64,000 nucleotides of DNA from Malaciobacter mytili LMG 24559 (GCF_003346775.1 NZ_CP031219.1:1922001-1986000); one strand, 5' to 3'; positions 17,977 to 27,799 are shown, counted from the stretch's first letter. The notes: generated by a model from the letters alone, not told the origin. Numbers and translations are program-made.

Positions 17977-20154
17977 ATGTCAAAAGAAAAAATAAATTTA
18001 AATATTTCAGGAATGACTTGTGTAAATTGTTCAAATGGAATTAAAAAGTTTTTAAATAAAGTAGAAGGTGTTGAAAGTTCACAAGTTAGTTTTGCTTCTA
18101 GTGAAGGTGAATTTGTTATTGATACAAATAAAATCTCAAAAGAGAAGCTTATTGAAAAAATTGAACTACTAGGATATGCAGTAGAAGAAGATTTAAAACA
18201 TCTTGAAGAAGCACAATTTTTAGCTTTTAAGAAATTGAAAAATCTTTTTACAATTTCTATCTTGCTTACTACTATTATCTTTATTTTAGTATTTACACAA
18301 ATAGTAGAAGAGTCTATTAAAAAATATCTTATTTTTGTAATTGCTTCAATTATACAATTTTATTGTGGTAGTAGATTTTATAAACTTTCATATAAAGCAA
18401 TAGCCAATAAAAACTATGATATGAATGTATTAGTTGCATTAGGAACAAGTGCAGCTTATTTTTACTCTACTTTAGTAGTATTTATGCCAAATCTTTTTCC
18501 TGAGTATTTAAAGTTTTTATATTTTGATGGGGCTGCTGTTATTATAAGTTTTGTTTTATTAGGAAGATACCTAGAAGAAAGGTCAAAACAAAAAGCAAGT
18601 GATTTTTTAAAAAAACTTATGACTTTAACACCAGAATTTGCAAATACTATTTTAGATGATGGAAATATTAAATCAGTTAAGATAAATGAATTAAAAATTG
18701 GAAATAAAGTATTAGTTAAATCAGGTGAAAAAATTGCAACTGATGGGAAAATTATAAAAGGAAAAGCAGATATTGATACTTCTATGATTACAGGAGAGTC
18801 TATGCCTGTTTTTAAACAAGAAGGTGATGAAGTTTTATCTGGTACTTTAAATACAAATGGAATAATTACTATTGAAGTATTAAAACTTTCAAAAGATACA
18901 ACACTTTCAAAAATTATAACTTTATTAAAATCTGCTCAAAGTAAACAAATCCCTATAAGTAGATTTGCAGATAAAATTGCCAATATTTTTGTACCTACTG
19001 TTATATTTTTATCAATATTAACTTTTATAATTTGGTCACTACTAGGAGATGTACAAAATGCAATTTTAGCAAGTATTAGTGTACTTATTATCTCTTGTCC
19101 TTGTGCCTTAGGGTTAGCAACACCTATTGCTATTGTAAGCTCTGTTAGTAAAGGTGCAAAAGAGGGAATTCTTATTAAAAATCCAGAAATTTTAGAGATA
19201 ATTAAAGAGATAAAATTTGCTGTATTTGATAAAACTGGAACTTTAACAAAAGGAGAAATAAGCGTAACTAATACAAATATCAATAAAGAATATTTGCCTT
19301 TAATAGGTTCAGTTGAAAAACTAAGTGAGCACCCTATTTCAAAAGCTATTGTTAATTATATAGCTAATGAAAATATAAAGATGAATCTTGAAATAGATGA
19401 GATAAATATAGAAATAGGAAAAGGAATAAAAGCTAAAGTTGGTAAAGATACTATTCTTTTAGGAAATAAAAAATTACTTGAAGAAAATAATATAGAATTA
19501 TTAGATAATCATATTGATATTTATAAAAAAGAGTTAGAAAAAGCAAATGGGGTAATTCTTGTGGCTATAAATGGACAAACTGTTGGCTCTTTTTCTTTAG
19601 AAGATAAATTAAAAGATGAAGCATATGAACTTATATCTAATCTTAAAAAAATCAATATTAAACCTATTTTATTAACAGGTGATAATAAAATCACAGCTTT
19701 AAAAATTGCAAATGAATTAAATATAACAGAAGTATATAGTGAAGTTATTCCAACTGAAAAATATGAAGTTATTAAAAAATTGCAAGAAGAAGGAAAAGTT
19801 ATGTTTGTGGGAGATGGGATAAATGATGCCCCTTCAATCAAACAAGCAAATATAGGAGTAACTTTAAATTCAGGTGCAGATATAAGTAAAGATGCCGGAG
19901 ATATTATTTTAATAAATAATGAACTTTTATCAGTAAGTAAAAGTATAAATCTTTCTATTGAAACAATAAAGATAATTAAACAAAATCTCTTTTGGGCATT
20001 TATTTATAATGCATTAGGAATACCAATTGCAGCAGGAATTTTATATCCACTTTGGGGTATTATGCTAACACCTATGTATGCAGGGATTGCTATGAGTTTT
20101 AGCTCTGTTACAGTGGTATTGAATTCATTACGATTAAAATTTAAAAAATTGTAA
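17977..20154 (+). CDS. copA: Cu(I)-exporting P1B-1 ATPase CopA
   Basis: A 725-residue P-type ATPase: one N-terminal HMA domain (GMTC15VNC18), transmembrane helices, TGES actuator loop, the transport-site C374-P-C376 motif, the DKTGT phosphorylation site, an HP dipeptide in the nucleotide domain (SEHPISKA) and GDGINDAP. The late helices carry YNALGIP and MSFSSVTVVLNS, the Asn/Tyr and Met-Ser signatures of the Cu(I) subgroup. It starts 2 bases after the ArsR stop. It would pump Cu(I) out of the cytoplasm and receive it from the CopZ-like chaperone. Confidence 0.95.
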   Translation: MSKEKINLNISGMTCVNCSNGIKKFLNKVEGVESSQVSFASSEGEFVIDTNKISKEKLIEKIELLGYAVEEDLKHLEEAQFLAFKKLKNLFTISILLTTIIFILVFTQIVEESIKKYLIFVIASIIQFYCGSRFYKLSYKAIANKNYDMNVLVALGTSAAYFYSTLVVFMPNLFPEYLKFLYFDGAAVIISFVLLGRYLEERSKQKASDFLKKLMTLTPEFANTILDDGNIKSVKINELKIGNKVLVKSGEKIATDGKIIKGKADIDTSMITGESMPVFKQEGDEVLSGTLNTNGIITIEVLKLSKDTTLSKIITLLKSAQSKQIPISRFADKIANIFVPTVIFLSILTFIIWSLLGDVQNAILASISVLIISCPCALGLATPIAIVSSVSKGAKEGILIKNPEILEIIKEIKFAVFDKTGTLTKGEISVTNTNINKEYLPLIGSVEKLSEHPISKAIVNYIANENIKMNLEIDEINIEIGKGIKAKVGKDTILLGNKKLLEENNIELLDNHIDIYKKELEKANGVILVAINGQTVGSFSLEDKLKDEAYELISNLKKINIKPILLTGDNKITALKIANELNITEVYSEVIPTEKYEVIKKLQEEGKVMFVGDGINDAPSIKQANIGVTLNSGADISKDAGDIILINNELLSVSKSINLSIETIKIIKQNLFWAFIYNALGIPIAAGILYPLWGIMLTPMYAGIAMSFSSVTVVLNSLRLKFKKL

Positions 20155-20173
20155 GTTTTATATAAAGATTATT

Positions 20174-20752
20174 TTAAAATTGTTTTCTTTTTTTATCTAA
20201 AAACCAATAAAAAGAGAACATTAAACCAGGAGTTTTAGCCTTTGTTTCATCATAGATAAACTTTTTAAATTCATTAAAAGGTATAAAAATAGTTTCTATT
20301 TGCTCATCATGAATTCCCCCTCCATTATGAGTCTTCATAGAATCATCTATTAAAGCAAAATATAGACTTTGGCAACCTCCACTTACACCCACATTTGTGT
20401 AAAAAGAAGTTACTCTTTCTATATTTTTTAATGGTACATCATATCCACACTCTTCATCTATTTCTTCTTTTACTATTACTTCTAAATCTTTATCTTTATC
20501 TACAATTCCTGCACAAAGTTCATAAGTAAAAGCTTTTGATTTATCATTTAAATATACAGGTGGACGAAACTGTTTTACAAGTAAAAAAGCATCTTTTTTT
20601 TCATGATATAATAAAACAGCAACTGAATCAAAACTTTTCACAGCTTCCCAACTTTTTTTTACTCCATCTTGTTCATATGTTATTTTAACAGGGTGGACAA
20701 ATTTTGTATCTTCAAGGGCTTGTGTTTTAAAGTTTGTAATTATGCTTTTCAT
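20174..20752 (-). CDS. Nudix hydrolase, NUDT14-like (UDP-glucose / ADP-ribose diphosphatase)
   Basis: A 192-residue Nudix protein. The Nudix helix ends in EEIDEECGY: the catalytic glutamates are kept, but the canonical Glu of GX5E is Lys and the Arg of REUXEE is Glu. That pattern, with the following SFYTNVGVSGGCQSLYFAL and GLMFSFYWFL near the C-terminus, resembles eukaryotic NUDT14 nucleotide-sugar diphosphatases rather than MutT. Likely substrates are UDP-sugars or ADP-ribose. It is convergent with copA and divergent from the gene at 20863. Confidence 0.8.
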   Translation of the reverse strand: MKSIITNFKTQALEDTKFVHPVKITYEQDGVKKSWEAVKSFDSVAVLLYHEKKDAFLLVKQFRPPVYLNDKSKAFTYELCAGIVDKDKDLEVIVKEEIDEECGYDVPLKNIERVTSFYTNVGVSGGCQSLYFALIDDSMKTHNGGGIHDEQIETIFIPFNEFKKFIYDETKAKTPGLMFSFYWFLDKKRKQF

Positions 20753-20862
20753 ATATTTTCTTTATTAAGTTTTGCTTATTTTAGTTATTTTTGACTAAAA
20801 AACATTTTAAAATAAACTTTAGATATGTTACAATCTATGATTATTTGAAAGGAACTATAAAA

Positions 20863-21456
20863 ATGAAGCTAATTTATGCTGGACTGAAACCTATTATTAA
20901 TGAATATGGAATCTATTTTAAAGATGGAAAAGAAGATAAATATATATATCTTAGCTTTGCTATTGAAATTTTAAATGCTTTAAATCACGAATATGAAAAA
21001 GATAAAAAATATTCTTGCGACCTTCAAAAAACAAATATTCAAACAAATCAAATAATAGATACTCTTACAACTTTTTACCCAAATTTACAAGAGATTGTAC
21101 AAAAAAAAATCAATAGTTATATTACTCATTTGGACTATGAAAAAGAATCTGTAGAAAATCATCTTTTATTATCTGATATTGAAAAAGATGTATATTTAAA
21201 TAATTTACAGATTATGAGAGAGTATAAAATACAAAGGGCAACTAATAAAATATTTTATTTTCTTTGTATTAAAGCAATAACAAAGTTAATAATAAAAAAT
21301 CAAATTAAAGAGATTGATACTCCTTTTACTGAAAAATTTTGGCATATTTTAAAATCTATACAAGGTAAACTTTTTCAAAATAAAATAAAAACAGATTTAA
21401 AAATACTAAATATTAATAATACTTTAATTTCAAAGCTATATATTAATATCTACTAA
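20863..21456 (+). CDS. Conserved-looking protein of unknown function
   Basis: A 197-residue protein. The frame is open from 20791, but the ATG at 20863 has an AAAGGAA ribosome site 8 bases upstream and begins MKLIYAGLKPII, a typical domain start, so I use it. The product is soluble-looking, Lys/Asn/Ile-rich and mostly helical, with a central charged helix (~88-125). There is no signal peptide and no motif I recognise. Convergent with the sensor kinase gene at 21478, with a shared terminator between them. Confidence 0.7.
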   Translation: MKLIYAGLKPIINEYGIYFKDGKEDKYIYLSFAIEILNALNHEYEKDKKYSCDLQKTNIQTNQIIDTLTTFYPNLQEIVQKKINSYITHLDYEKESVENHLLLSDIEKDVYLNNLQIMREYKIQRATNKIFYFLCIKAITKLIIKNQIKEIDTPFTEKFWHILKSIQGKLFQNKIKTDLKILNINNTLISKLYINIY

Positions 21457-21479
21457 AAAAGAGTTTTTAACTCTTTTTT
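21455..21479. terminator. Bidirectional terminator
   Basis: AAAAAAGAGTT and AACTCTTTTTT form a hairpin between convergent genes, with an A-run on one side and a T-run on the other, so it can work in both directions. Confidence 0.8.
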
Positions 21480-22647
21480 AAGACACTTTTACAGATGAAA
21501 AATCAACTATAAAAGTTGAGCCTTTATTCTCTTTTGAATTTAAATCAAGATGAAGGTTATACTCTTTTACTATTCTTTTAACAATATCAAGACCTATTCC
21601 AAAACCACCTTCTGTATTTGCTCCTCTTTTATATCTTTTAAAAATCTCTTTTTGCTCTTTTTTACTAATACCTATACCAAAATCTTGTACAGTTAAAACT
21701 CCTTGTTTTAAAGTAACTACTATTTTAGAGTTTGTATAGCTATATTTAATAGCATTGGAAATTAGATTATTTACCACTTTTTGAATTTTATTTTTATCAA
21801 CTTTTATTTTACAAGGTTCAACAATTGATTCTATCATTATATTTTTTGTAATAGAAATATCATTAAAATACTCCACACTATGACTTATTAGTTCACTTAA
21901 ACAAAACTCTTCTTCTATACTTTCATCAATATCACTAAAAGCAGAAAAGTGAATATCATTATATAGTTGTGAGATTTGCTTAGAACTACTTACAATATAT
22001 TTCATCATCTTATCTGGATCTTTACCTTTTTTAAGCATAGCAACAGAGGTCATAAGTACAGAAATAGGAGTATTTAACTCATGGGCAGAATCTTTTATAA
22101 ACTTATCCATATGTTCTACTTTTTCTCTTACAGGTTTTAATAAAAGTTTTGCAAGTAAATAAGCAATAAATCCCACAAAAATTGAACTTAATATAAGCAC
22201 CATTACCATTATAACTTTTAGCTTTCCTTTATCTTGTATTCCATTACAAGTCTGTATAGCAATATATTTTATAGGAATATCTTTTTCATCTAAATGGTCA
22301 ATATAGTACGCAAAGTTATTTGTCTCATATATCTCTTTTGAAAAGGTAATTTCACTAATATTAAACATATTTGAAAATAATATATTTTTATCTTTATCAA
22401 AAAGTGCATATTGAATATTTTTATCTTTTAAATTTATTGGCATTAATTCAGTTTTATTCATATAGGCATTTAAGATATTTGCTTTTATCTCATTTGCCGC
22501 ATTTGACATTTGCATATTACAATGTTCAGTAACTGATTTTAACTCATTTTTATAATAAAAAGAAAGAAGTAATCCTATAAGTAAAATTATAGAACCTACA
22601 TAAATAGATAGAAAACTAATAAGTGCTTTTTTTTCATTATTGTTCAA
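21478..22647 (-). CDS. Sensor histidine kinase
   Basis: A 389-residue membrane kinase: transmembrane helix ~9-31, periplasmic region ~32-142, second helix ~143-170, HisKA box with H189 (SAHELNTP), and an ATPase domain with N, G1 (DFGIGI) and G2 (GFGIGL) boxes. It overlaps the end of its response-regulator gene by 11 bases, so the two form one unit. Together they lie divergent from the ferredoxin/molybdopterin oxidoreductase genes at 23534-26666 and may control them in response to an electron acceptor; this is inferred from position. Confidence 0.93.
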   Translation of the reverse strand: MNNNEKKALISFLSIYVGSIILLIGLLLSFYYKNELKSVTEHCNMQMSNAANEIKANILNAYMNKTELMPINLKDKNIQYALFDKDKNILFSNMFNISEITFSKEIYETNNFAYYIDHLDEKDIPIKYIAIQTCNGIQDKGKLKVIMVMVLILSSIFVGFIAYLLAKLLLKPVREKVEHMDKFIKDSAHELNTPISVLMTSVAMLKKGKDPDKMMKYIVSSSKQISQLYNDIHFSAFSDIDESIEEEFCLSELISHSVEYFNDISITKNIMIESIVEPCKIKVDKNKIQKVVNNLISNAIKYSYTNSKIVVTLKQGVLTVQDFGIGISKKEQKEIFKRYKRGANTEGGFGIGLDIVKRIVKEYNLHLDLNSKENKGSTFIVDFSSVKVS

Positions 22648-23299
22648 ATTTATACCCTATTCCTCTTATAGTTTTTATTTTATCTTTTCCTAACAGTTCT
22701 CTTATATTTTTAATATATACTCTAATAGTTGCATCTGTTGGCATCTCTTCATATGTCCATACATTTTGAAGTAACTCTTCACTTGAGATAACTCTATTTT
22801 TATGAGTATAAAAGTATTTTAATATATCTCTTTCTTTTAAGGCTAATTTTTTAACGTTTCCACAAATATTTAACTCACATAAATGTGGAGAAAAACTTAT
22901 CTCTTCATTAAAAACAATTTCATCTTTTTGCTCTATTAAAAAGATTTTGCAAAGTTTTATTATTCTTTGGTCTAATTCTTCTAAATCAAAAGGTTTTTTT
23001 ATATAATCATCAACTCCCATCTCAAAAGACTCTTTTAAATGCTTTGTATCTTGATAGGCAGTTAAAATTATAATTGGAGTATTATCTTTATAATCATGTC
23101 TTAAAGTTTTTAAAACCTCTAAACCAGAAAGTACAGGAGTATTTATATCTAAAAGGGCTAAATCAACTTTATTATCTATCAAATACTCTAAAGCCTCTTG
23201 TCCATTTGTTTTTAAAACTACTTCATAGCCTTTGTCTTCTAAATGAAAACTTAATAAATCACTTAATGCACTATCATCTTCTAAAAGCAATACTTTCAT
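22637..23299 (-). CDS. OmpR-family response regulator
   Basis: A 220-residue two-domain regulator. The receiver has the acidic pocket (LEDD), phospho-acceptor D51 (LALLDINTP), a Thr in ILTAYQ and the Lys in YIKKPF. The C-terminal winged helix ends with the typical RGIGYKFEQ. The ribosome site is AGGAGTG. First gene of the pair with the kinase at 21478-22647. Confidence 0.95.
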   Translation of the reverse strand: MKVLLLEDDSALSDLLSFHLEDKGYEVVLKTNGQEALEYLIDNKVDLALLDINTPVLSGLEVLKTLRHDYKDNTPIIILTAYQDTKHLKESFEMGVDDYIKKPFDLEELDQRIIKLCKIFLIEQKDEIVFNEEISFSPHLCELNICGNVKKLALKERDILKYFYTHKNRVISSEELLQNVWTYEEMPTDATIRVYIKNIRELLGKDKIKTIRGIGYKFEQ

Positions 23300-23533
23300 A
23301 ACACTCCTTTTTTTTATTATATAAAAAGTTTGTTTATTTAATGTGTACTTACATTTATCAATTATAATTTTTATTTGGTAAATTTTTTTTTACCATTTAA
23401 TTCACTTTTTATTATTATTTTATTAAAATTTTAACTTAGACTTGTGGTACAAGTAGTGTTTAAAAATTACTCTTTTTTATTATTAATTAAACACATCTCT
23501 CAAATTTCCAACTCCTTTGGAGAAAAAAAATCT
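23300..23533. promoter_or_regulatory. Divergent promoter region with TGGTAAA dyad
   Basis: A 234-base AT-rich gap between the two-component genes (leftwards) and the ferredoxin gene (rightwards). TGGTAAA (23376-23382) and TTTACCA (23389-23395) form a perfect 7-base inverted repeat around six T's, a candidate regulator site or small hairpin. The reading frame of the ferredoxin is open back to 23444, but no better start lies there. Confidence 0.4.
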
Positions 23534-24127
23534 ATGAAAAATTATAAGATGATTATTGATGCACAAAAATGTGTAGGGTGTCACGCTTGTGAAGTTGCCT
23601 GTAAACAAGAATTTAAAGCACCTTTGGGATATTTTAGAACAGTAACTTTATATCTTGATACGGGAATTTTCCCAAAAGTAAAAAGAGAATTTTTACCTTT
23701 AATGTGTAGGCAATGCGAAGATGCACATTGTTTAAAAGCCTGTGATAAAAATGCTATTTCTAAAGTAAATGGAATAGTAAAAATTGATGAAAGTAAGTGT
23801 GATGGCTGCGGAGATTGTGTTAGTGCTTGCTCTATTGGAGCTGTTTATATTAATCCTTTTTCAAAAATTGCTGAAAAATGTAATTTGTGTGAACATAGAC
23901 TAGAAATTGGTTTAAAAACTGCCTGTGAAGCAACTTGTGTTGCAAATGCTATTACTATTATTACAAATGAAGATGAAATTCCTAAAAATGCAATAGGATT
24001 TAAAAATCATCCAGAAGATAAACCCTCTACGCTTCATATTGGAGCAAATGAAAAGATGAAAAAGAAACTACAACAAGGTAGAAGCTTTTCACCATTAAAT
24101 TATGAAATATATACTTGGGCGGAATAA
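23534..24127 (+). CDS. Four-cluster ferredoxin subunit of a molybdopterin oxidoreductase
   Basis: A 197-residue electron-transfer subunit. Start chosen at ATG 23534 (MKNYKMIIDAQKCVGC), which matches the family's N-terminus, rather than the upstream frame opening at 23444. Four Cys groups: C13/C16/C19/C23, then CRQCEDAHCLKAC, CDGCGDCVSAC and CNLCEH with later Cys residues, as in DmsB/PsrB/TtrB/PhsB proteins. It should pass electrons between a quinol-side partner and the catalytic subunit encoded next, whose ATG is 1 base after its stop. No signal peptide, so export would be by riding with the Tat-targeted partner. Confidence 0.93.
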   Translation: MKNYKMIIDAQKCVGCHACEVACKQEFKAPLGYFRTVTLYLDTGIFPKVKREFLPLMCRQCEDAHCLKACDKNAISKVNGIVKIDESKCDGCGDCVSACSIGAVYINPFSKIAEKCNLCEHRLEIGLKTACEATCVANAITIITNEDEIPKNAIGFKNHPEDKPSTLHIGANEKMKKKLQQGRSFSPLNYEIYTWAE

Positions 24128-24128
24128 T

Positions 24129-26666
24129 ATGAATAGAAGAGACTTTTTAAAAAATGGTGCAATAACAATTGCAGCTTTAAAATTAGGAGAAGTTATATCT
24201 TTATCTCCTACAAAATTAAATGCTAGTGAAATTAAAACTTTTCAAGAATTTAAAACTTTAGCAAAAAATATAAAAGGTATAGAAAGAATTCCTAGTGTTT
24301 GTTTAAACTGTTCAACAATATGTGGAATGACAGTTTTAGTAAAAGACAATGAAATTTTAGGTGTTGAGGGTAATCCTCTTGATCCAAATAGCCAAGGTAA
24401 ACTTTGTGCAAAAGCCCATGGAGGAGTAAATGCTGTTGAATATCCAGAAAGAATTGTTTACCCTTTAAAAAGAGTTGGAAAAAGAGGTGATGGCTTATGG
24501 AAAAGAATCACAATGCAAGAAGCTTATGAACTTATGGCTTCAAAAATAAAAAAATGTATAGAAGATAAAAAACCTGAAGAGATTGTATTTCATGGTGGAA
24601 GAAATAAGATGGGAGATATTACAGGAAGATTTATGGATGCAGTAGGCTCTCCTGTAATTTTAAATCATAGAGCACTATGTTCTTCAAATAAAAGAGCTGC
24701 AAATTACACTACTATTGGGGATACAAGTTGGGAAACTATTGATGCAATTAGATGTAAATATTTTTTAAACTTTGGTTCTAATTTTCTTGAAAGTCATCAA
24801 GGTGGTTTTGCTTTAATGAAAAGATTTATTGAAGCAAAAAGTAATGGAGCAAAGCTTGTAACTTTTGATACAAGACTATCTAATACTGCAGGAAAAAGTG
24901 ATGAATGGTTTGCTCCATATCCTTCAAGTGAGGGTGCAATTGCACTTGCTATGGCAAATGTAATTATAAATGAAAAACTTTATAATAAAAATTTTATAAA
25001 AGAATGGTGCAATATAAGTTTAAAAGAGTTAAAAGAATTAGTAAAACCATATACTGTTGAATTTGCACAAGAACAAAGTGGTATTAATGCAGAAGATATT
25101 AAAAGATTAGCTATTGAGTTTGCAAAAGCTGCTCCAAATTGTGCAGCTTTTACAAATAGAGGTTCACAAGCTCATTATAATGGCTTACATAATGATAGAG
25201 CTGTTGTTATACTAAATGCATTAGTTGGAAGTGTGGGAAAAGAAGGTGGTTATGCTTATGGAGGTTCTAAAAACAAAGGACACAAATCATTTCCTATGCC
25301 AGAACCTATTCCACCAAAGCCTTTATTTAGTACTGATTTAGAAGACCCTAAATTATACCCTTTTGCAAATAAATGGCAAAAAATGAGAGTTAGTGAATTG
25401 GTTTATGATAAAATTAAAACAAAAAAACATAATATTCAAGTTTATATGTCATATACTATTTCTTCTCCTCAAACTTGGCCTGAAGGTCCACAAACAGCTG
25501 TGGAAGTTTTAAAAGATGAAAAGCTTATTGCCTTTCATGTGTGTTCAGATGTGGTTTATTCAGAAATGGCACATTACTCAGATTTAATTTTACCTGATGC
25601 AACTTATTTTGAAAGATATACAATAGAAGGAAGAAATGCCTATGAACTAATTCCATATTTTGTTCTAAGACAACCTGCTGTAAAACCACCATATGATTGT
25701 GAAAATTTTGCAGATACACTAATTAAAGTTGCTAAAAAAATAGGTCAGCCTGTTTCACAATATTTTAAATTTGATTCATATGAAGAGTTTATAAAACTAA
25801 GATTTTCAAAATTACCACAAAAAGAAGGATTAAGTGGTTTTGATTATATGAAAAAATATGGAGTATGGATAGAAGATAAACCTAAAAACTATGAACCATA
25901 TAATATTGAGCTAAATGAAGCACAATTAAAAAATAGTTTTATTGAAAATAATATTATTTATATAAATAAAAAAAATAAAAAAGAGGCTATTGGTATAGTA
26001 AAAGATGGGAAAAAAGTAAGAGGATTTAAAACTCCTTCAAGAAAGTTTGAAATTTGCTCAAATGATATTATAAATGAAGCAAAAAAACTTGGAGAAAAAG
26101 ATGATGGATTCCCTCATTTTAAAATGCCAAAATCATTAAAAGAGAAAAAAGAAGATGAACTTATTTTAACTACTTTTAAATGGAATGTTCATACTCAAGC
26201 AAGAACAACTCCACAAAAATATTTAACAGAAATTGTTCATGATAATCCTGTTTGGATTAATACACAAACAGCTAAAAAATATAAAATAAAAAATGGCGAT
26301 ATTATAAAAATAACTACTTATAGACCTAAAGAAGGATATAAAGCCTCACAAAATGAAATTGTAGGAACTATGAAAATAAAAGCTTTTGTAACACAAGGTA
26401 TTCATCCAGAAGTAATTGCTATTAGTAACTCTTTAGGAATGAATTATGCAGGAAGAATAGCAAAAGGAAGAAATGGTTTAAAAGAGAATTTAAAAGCTTA
26501 TCCAGAGTATGAAGATTTAGATTTAAATGGCAATATTTGGTGGGATAAAAGATTTGGGGGAAGTGGAAATGGATTTAACCCAAATATGGTAATACCTGTA
26601 AATCCTGCACCTCTTGCAGGTATGCAATCATGGAATGATACTATTTGTAAAATAGAGAAAGTATAA
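24129..26666 (+). CDS. Tat-exported molybdopterin oxidoreductase, sulfur-compound type
   Basis: An 845-residue catalytic subunit. ATG 24129 gives a Tat signal (NRRDFLKNGAITIAALKLG). C58, C61, C65 and C93 bind the N-terminal 4Fe-4S cluster, and C184 (RALCSSNKR) is the likely Mo ligand, as in the PsrA/PhsA/TtrA/ArrA branch. The bis-MGD domains follow, with the C-terminal molydopterin-binding part near 700-845. Length is nearer ArrA/TtrA than PhsA. It pairs with the ferredoxin subunit, but no NrfD/PsrC membrane anchor is next to it. The substrate (thiosulfate, polysulfide, tetrathionate, sulfite or arsenate) cannot be fixed from sequence; the nearby YeiH/LysR genes favour sulfur. Confidence 0.85.
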   Translation: MNRRDFLKNGAITIAALKLGEVISLSPTKLNASEIKTFQEFKTLAKNIKGIERIPSVCLNCSTICGMTVLVKDNEILGVEGNPLDPNSQGKLCAKAHGGVNAVEYPERIVYPLKRVGKRGDGLWKRITMQEAYELMASKIKKCIEDKKPEEIVFHGGRNKMGDITGRFMDAVGSPVILNHRALCSSNKRAANYTTIGDTSWETIDAIRCKYFLNFGSNFLESHQGGFALMKRFIEAKSNGAKLVTFDTRLSNTAGKSDEWFAPYPSSEGAIALAMANVIINEKLYNKNFIKEWCNISLKELKELVKPYTVEFAQEQSGINAEDIKRLAIEFAKAAPNCAAFTNRGSQAHYNGLHNDRAVVILNALVGSVGKEGGYAYGGSKNKGHKSFPMPEPIPPKPLFSTDLEDPKLYPFANKWQKMRVSELVYDKIKTKKHNIQVYMSYTISSPQTWPEGPQTAVEVLKDEKLIAFHVCSDVVYSEMAHYSDLILPDATYFERYTIEGRNAYELIPYFVLRQPAVKPPYDCENFADTLIKVAKKIGQPVSQYFKFDSYEEFIKLRFSKLPQKEGLSGFDYMKKYGVWIEDKPKNYEPYNIELNEAQLKNSFIENNIIYINKKNKKEAIGIVKDGKKVRGFKTPSRKFEICSNDIINEAKKLGEKDDGFPHFKMPKSLKEKKEDELILTTFKWNVHTQARTTPQKYLTEIVHDNPVWINTQTAKKYKIKNGDIIKITTYRPKEGYKASQNEIVGTMKIKAFVTQGIHPEVIAISNSLGMNYAGRIAKGRNGLKENLKAYPEYEDLDLNGNIWWDKRFGGSGNGFNPNMVIPVNPAPLAGMQSWNDTICKIEKV

Positions 26667-26689
26667 AAGTGGGAATCCACTTTTATACT
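26660..26689. terminator. Bidirectional terminator
   Basis: AGTATAAAAGTGG and CCACTTTTATACT form a perfect 13-base stem with a GAAT loop. It overlaps the stop codons of the convergent oxidoreductase and YeiH-type genes. Confidence 0.8.
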
Positions 26690-27699
26690 ATAAATTTTAT
26701 TAAAAAAAACCCACCTACACTTAACCAAATAAAAAGAATAGTTGCTAAAACAATAGGTTTTATTCCCACTTCAAAAAATGTTTTAAAATTTGTTTTTATT
26801 CCTAATGCCATCATAGCCATAGCCAAACAAAAAGTATCTACTTCATTTATATTATCTACTATTGTTTTAGGTACAAAATTAAATGAATTAAAAAAAGCAA
26901 CTCCTATAAAAAATATAGCAAACCAAGGTATTGTTATTTTACTTTTTTGTTTATTTGTACTTGTTTTTACTAAAAAAAGCATAAGCAATACTAAAAAAGG
27001 TGCTATTAACATCACTCTTATCATTTTAACTACTACAGCATTATTTTCTATTGTTTCATTTGATATACTATTTGAAGCTCCTACCACATGTGCTACTTCA
27101 TGTAAAGTTCCTCCAATATAAATAGCCATTTCATTTGGAAGTAAATTTAAAAAATCTATACTATATAAATATGGATATAAAAACATAGCAAAAGTTCCAA
27201 ATAAAACCACAGTTGAAACAGCAACTGAACTTTTATATGCTTTGTTTTTTAAAACTGCTTCAGTTGCTAAAATAGCAGCTGCTCCACAAATAGCGCTTCC
27301 AACACTTGTGAGAATAGTTATTTCTTTATCAAGCTTTAAAACTTTAATTCCAATAAAATATCCTAAAATAAAAGTTGAACAAACTACTATTATAGCCACT
27401 ATAAAAGCCTGCCATCCTAGTTGAAAAATCTCATTAAAAGTAAGTCTAAATCCATAAAAAACAATAGCAATTCTAAGTAAAGTTTTTGTGGCAAAAGCAA
27501 AAGAGTTATCAAAATTTGAACTTATTTTTATTTTTAAAATATTTGTAAAAATCATACCAATTAAAATAGCTACTATTAAAAAAGAAAAACCTAAATTTTT
27601 AACACTATCTAATAAAGAGATATATTTTGCAAATAGTGTAAAAAATCCTAAAAGAGCTAATCCTACATAAAAATTTTTATCTTTTATATACTCTTTCAT
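26683..27699 (-). CDS. YeiH-family putative anion (sulfate/sulfite-type) exporter
   Basis: A 338-residue polytopic inner-membrane protein with about ten hydrophobic segments. GSAICGAAAILATEAVLK (~133-150) and GGTLHEVAHVVGA (~192-204) are the hallmark motifs of the YeiH/UPF0324 family. Members are called putative sulfate exporters, and in enterobacteria yeiH is next to the LysR gene yeiE. Here too a LysR gene (27800) is divergent from it. Adjacent to a sulfur-type oxidoreductase, it may export the product or a toxic oxyanion. Confidence 0.88.
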   Translation of the reverse strand: MKEYIKDKNFYVGLALLGFFTLFAKYISLLDSVKNLGFSFLIVAILIGMIFTNILKIKISSNFDNSFAFATKTLLRIAIVFYGFRLTFNEIFQLGWQAFIVAIIVVCSTFILGYFIGIKVLKLDKEITILTSVGSAICGAAAILATEAVLKNKAYKSSVAVSTVVLFGTFAMFLYPYLYSIDFLNLLPNEMAIYIGGTLHEVAHVVGASNSISNETIENNAVVVKMIRVMLIAPFLVLLMLFLVKTSTNKQKSKITIPWFAIFFIGVAFFNSFNFVPKTIVDNINEVDTFCLAMAMMALGIKTNFKTFFEVGIKPIVLATILFIWLSVGGFFLIKFIV

Positions 27700-27799
27700 T
27701 CATATTCCTTTATATTTTTTGAAATTATATAGCTTAGTTTTTGATTTGTAAAATTAATTATTTTTGTTATAATGATAAATATTTTTTATAAGGATTTAT

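Noticed and set aside
23376-23395. Terminator in the divergent region
   Set aside because: The dyad lies upstream of both genes, so it is more likely a regulator site; kept only as a weak regulatory note.
23444-23533. Longer N-terminus for the ferredoxin subunit
   Set aside because: The extra 30 residues do not resemble the family; the start at 23534 is directly before the first Cys group.
24102-24128. Upstream start for the molybdopterin oxidoreductase
   Set aside because: It would put extra residues before the Tat signal and overlap the ferredoxin gene; ATG 24129 fits better.
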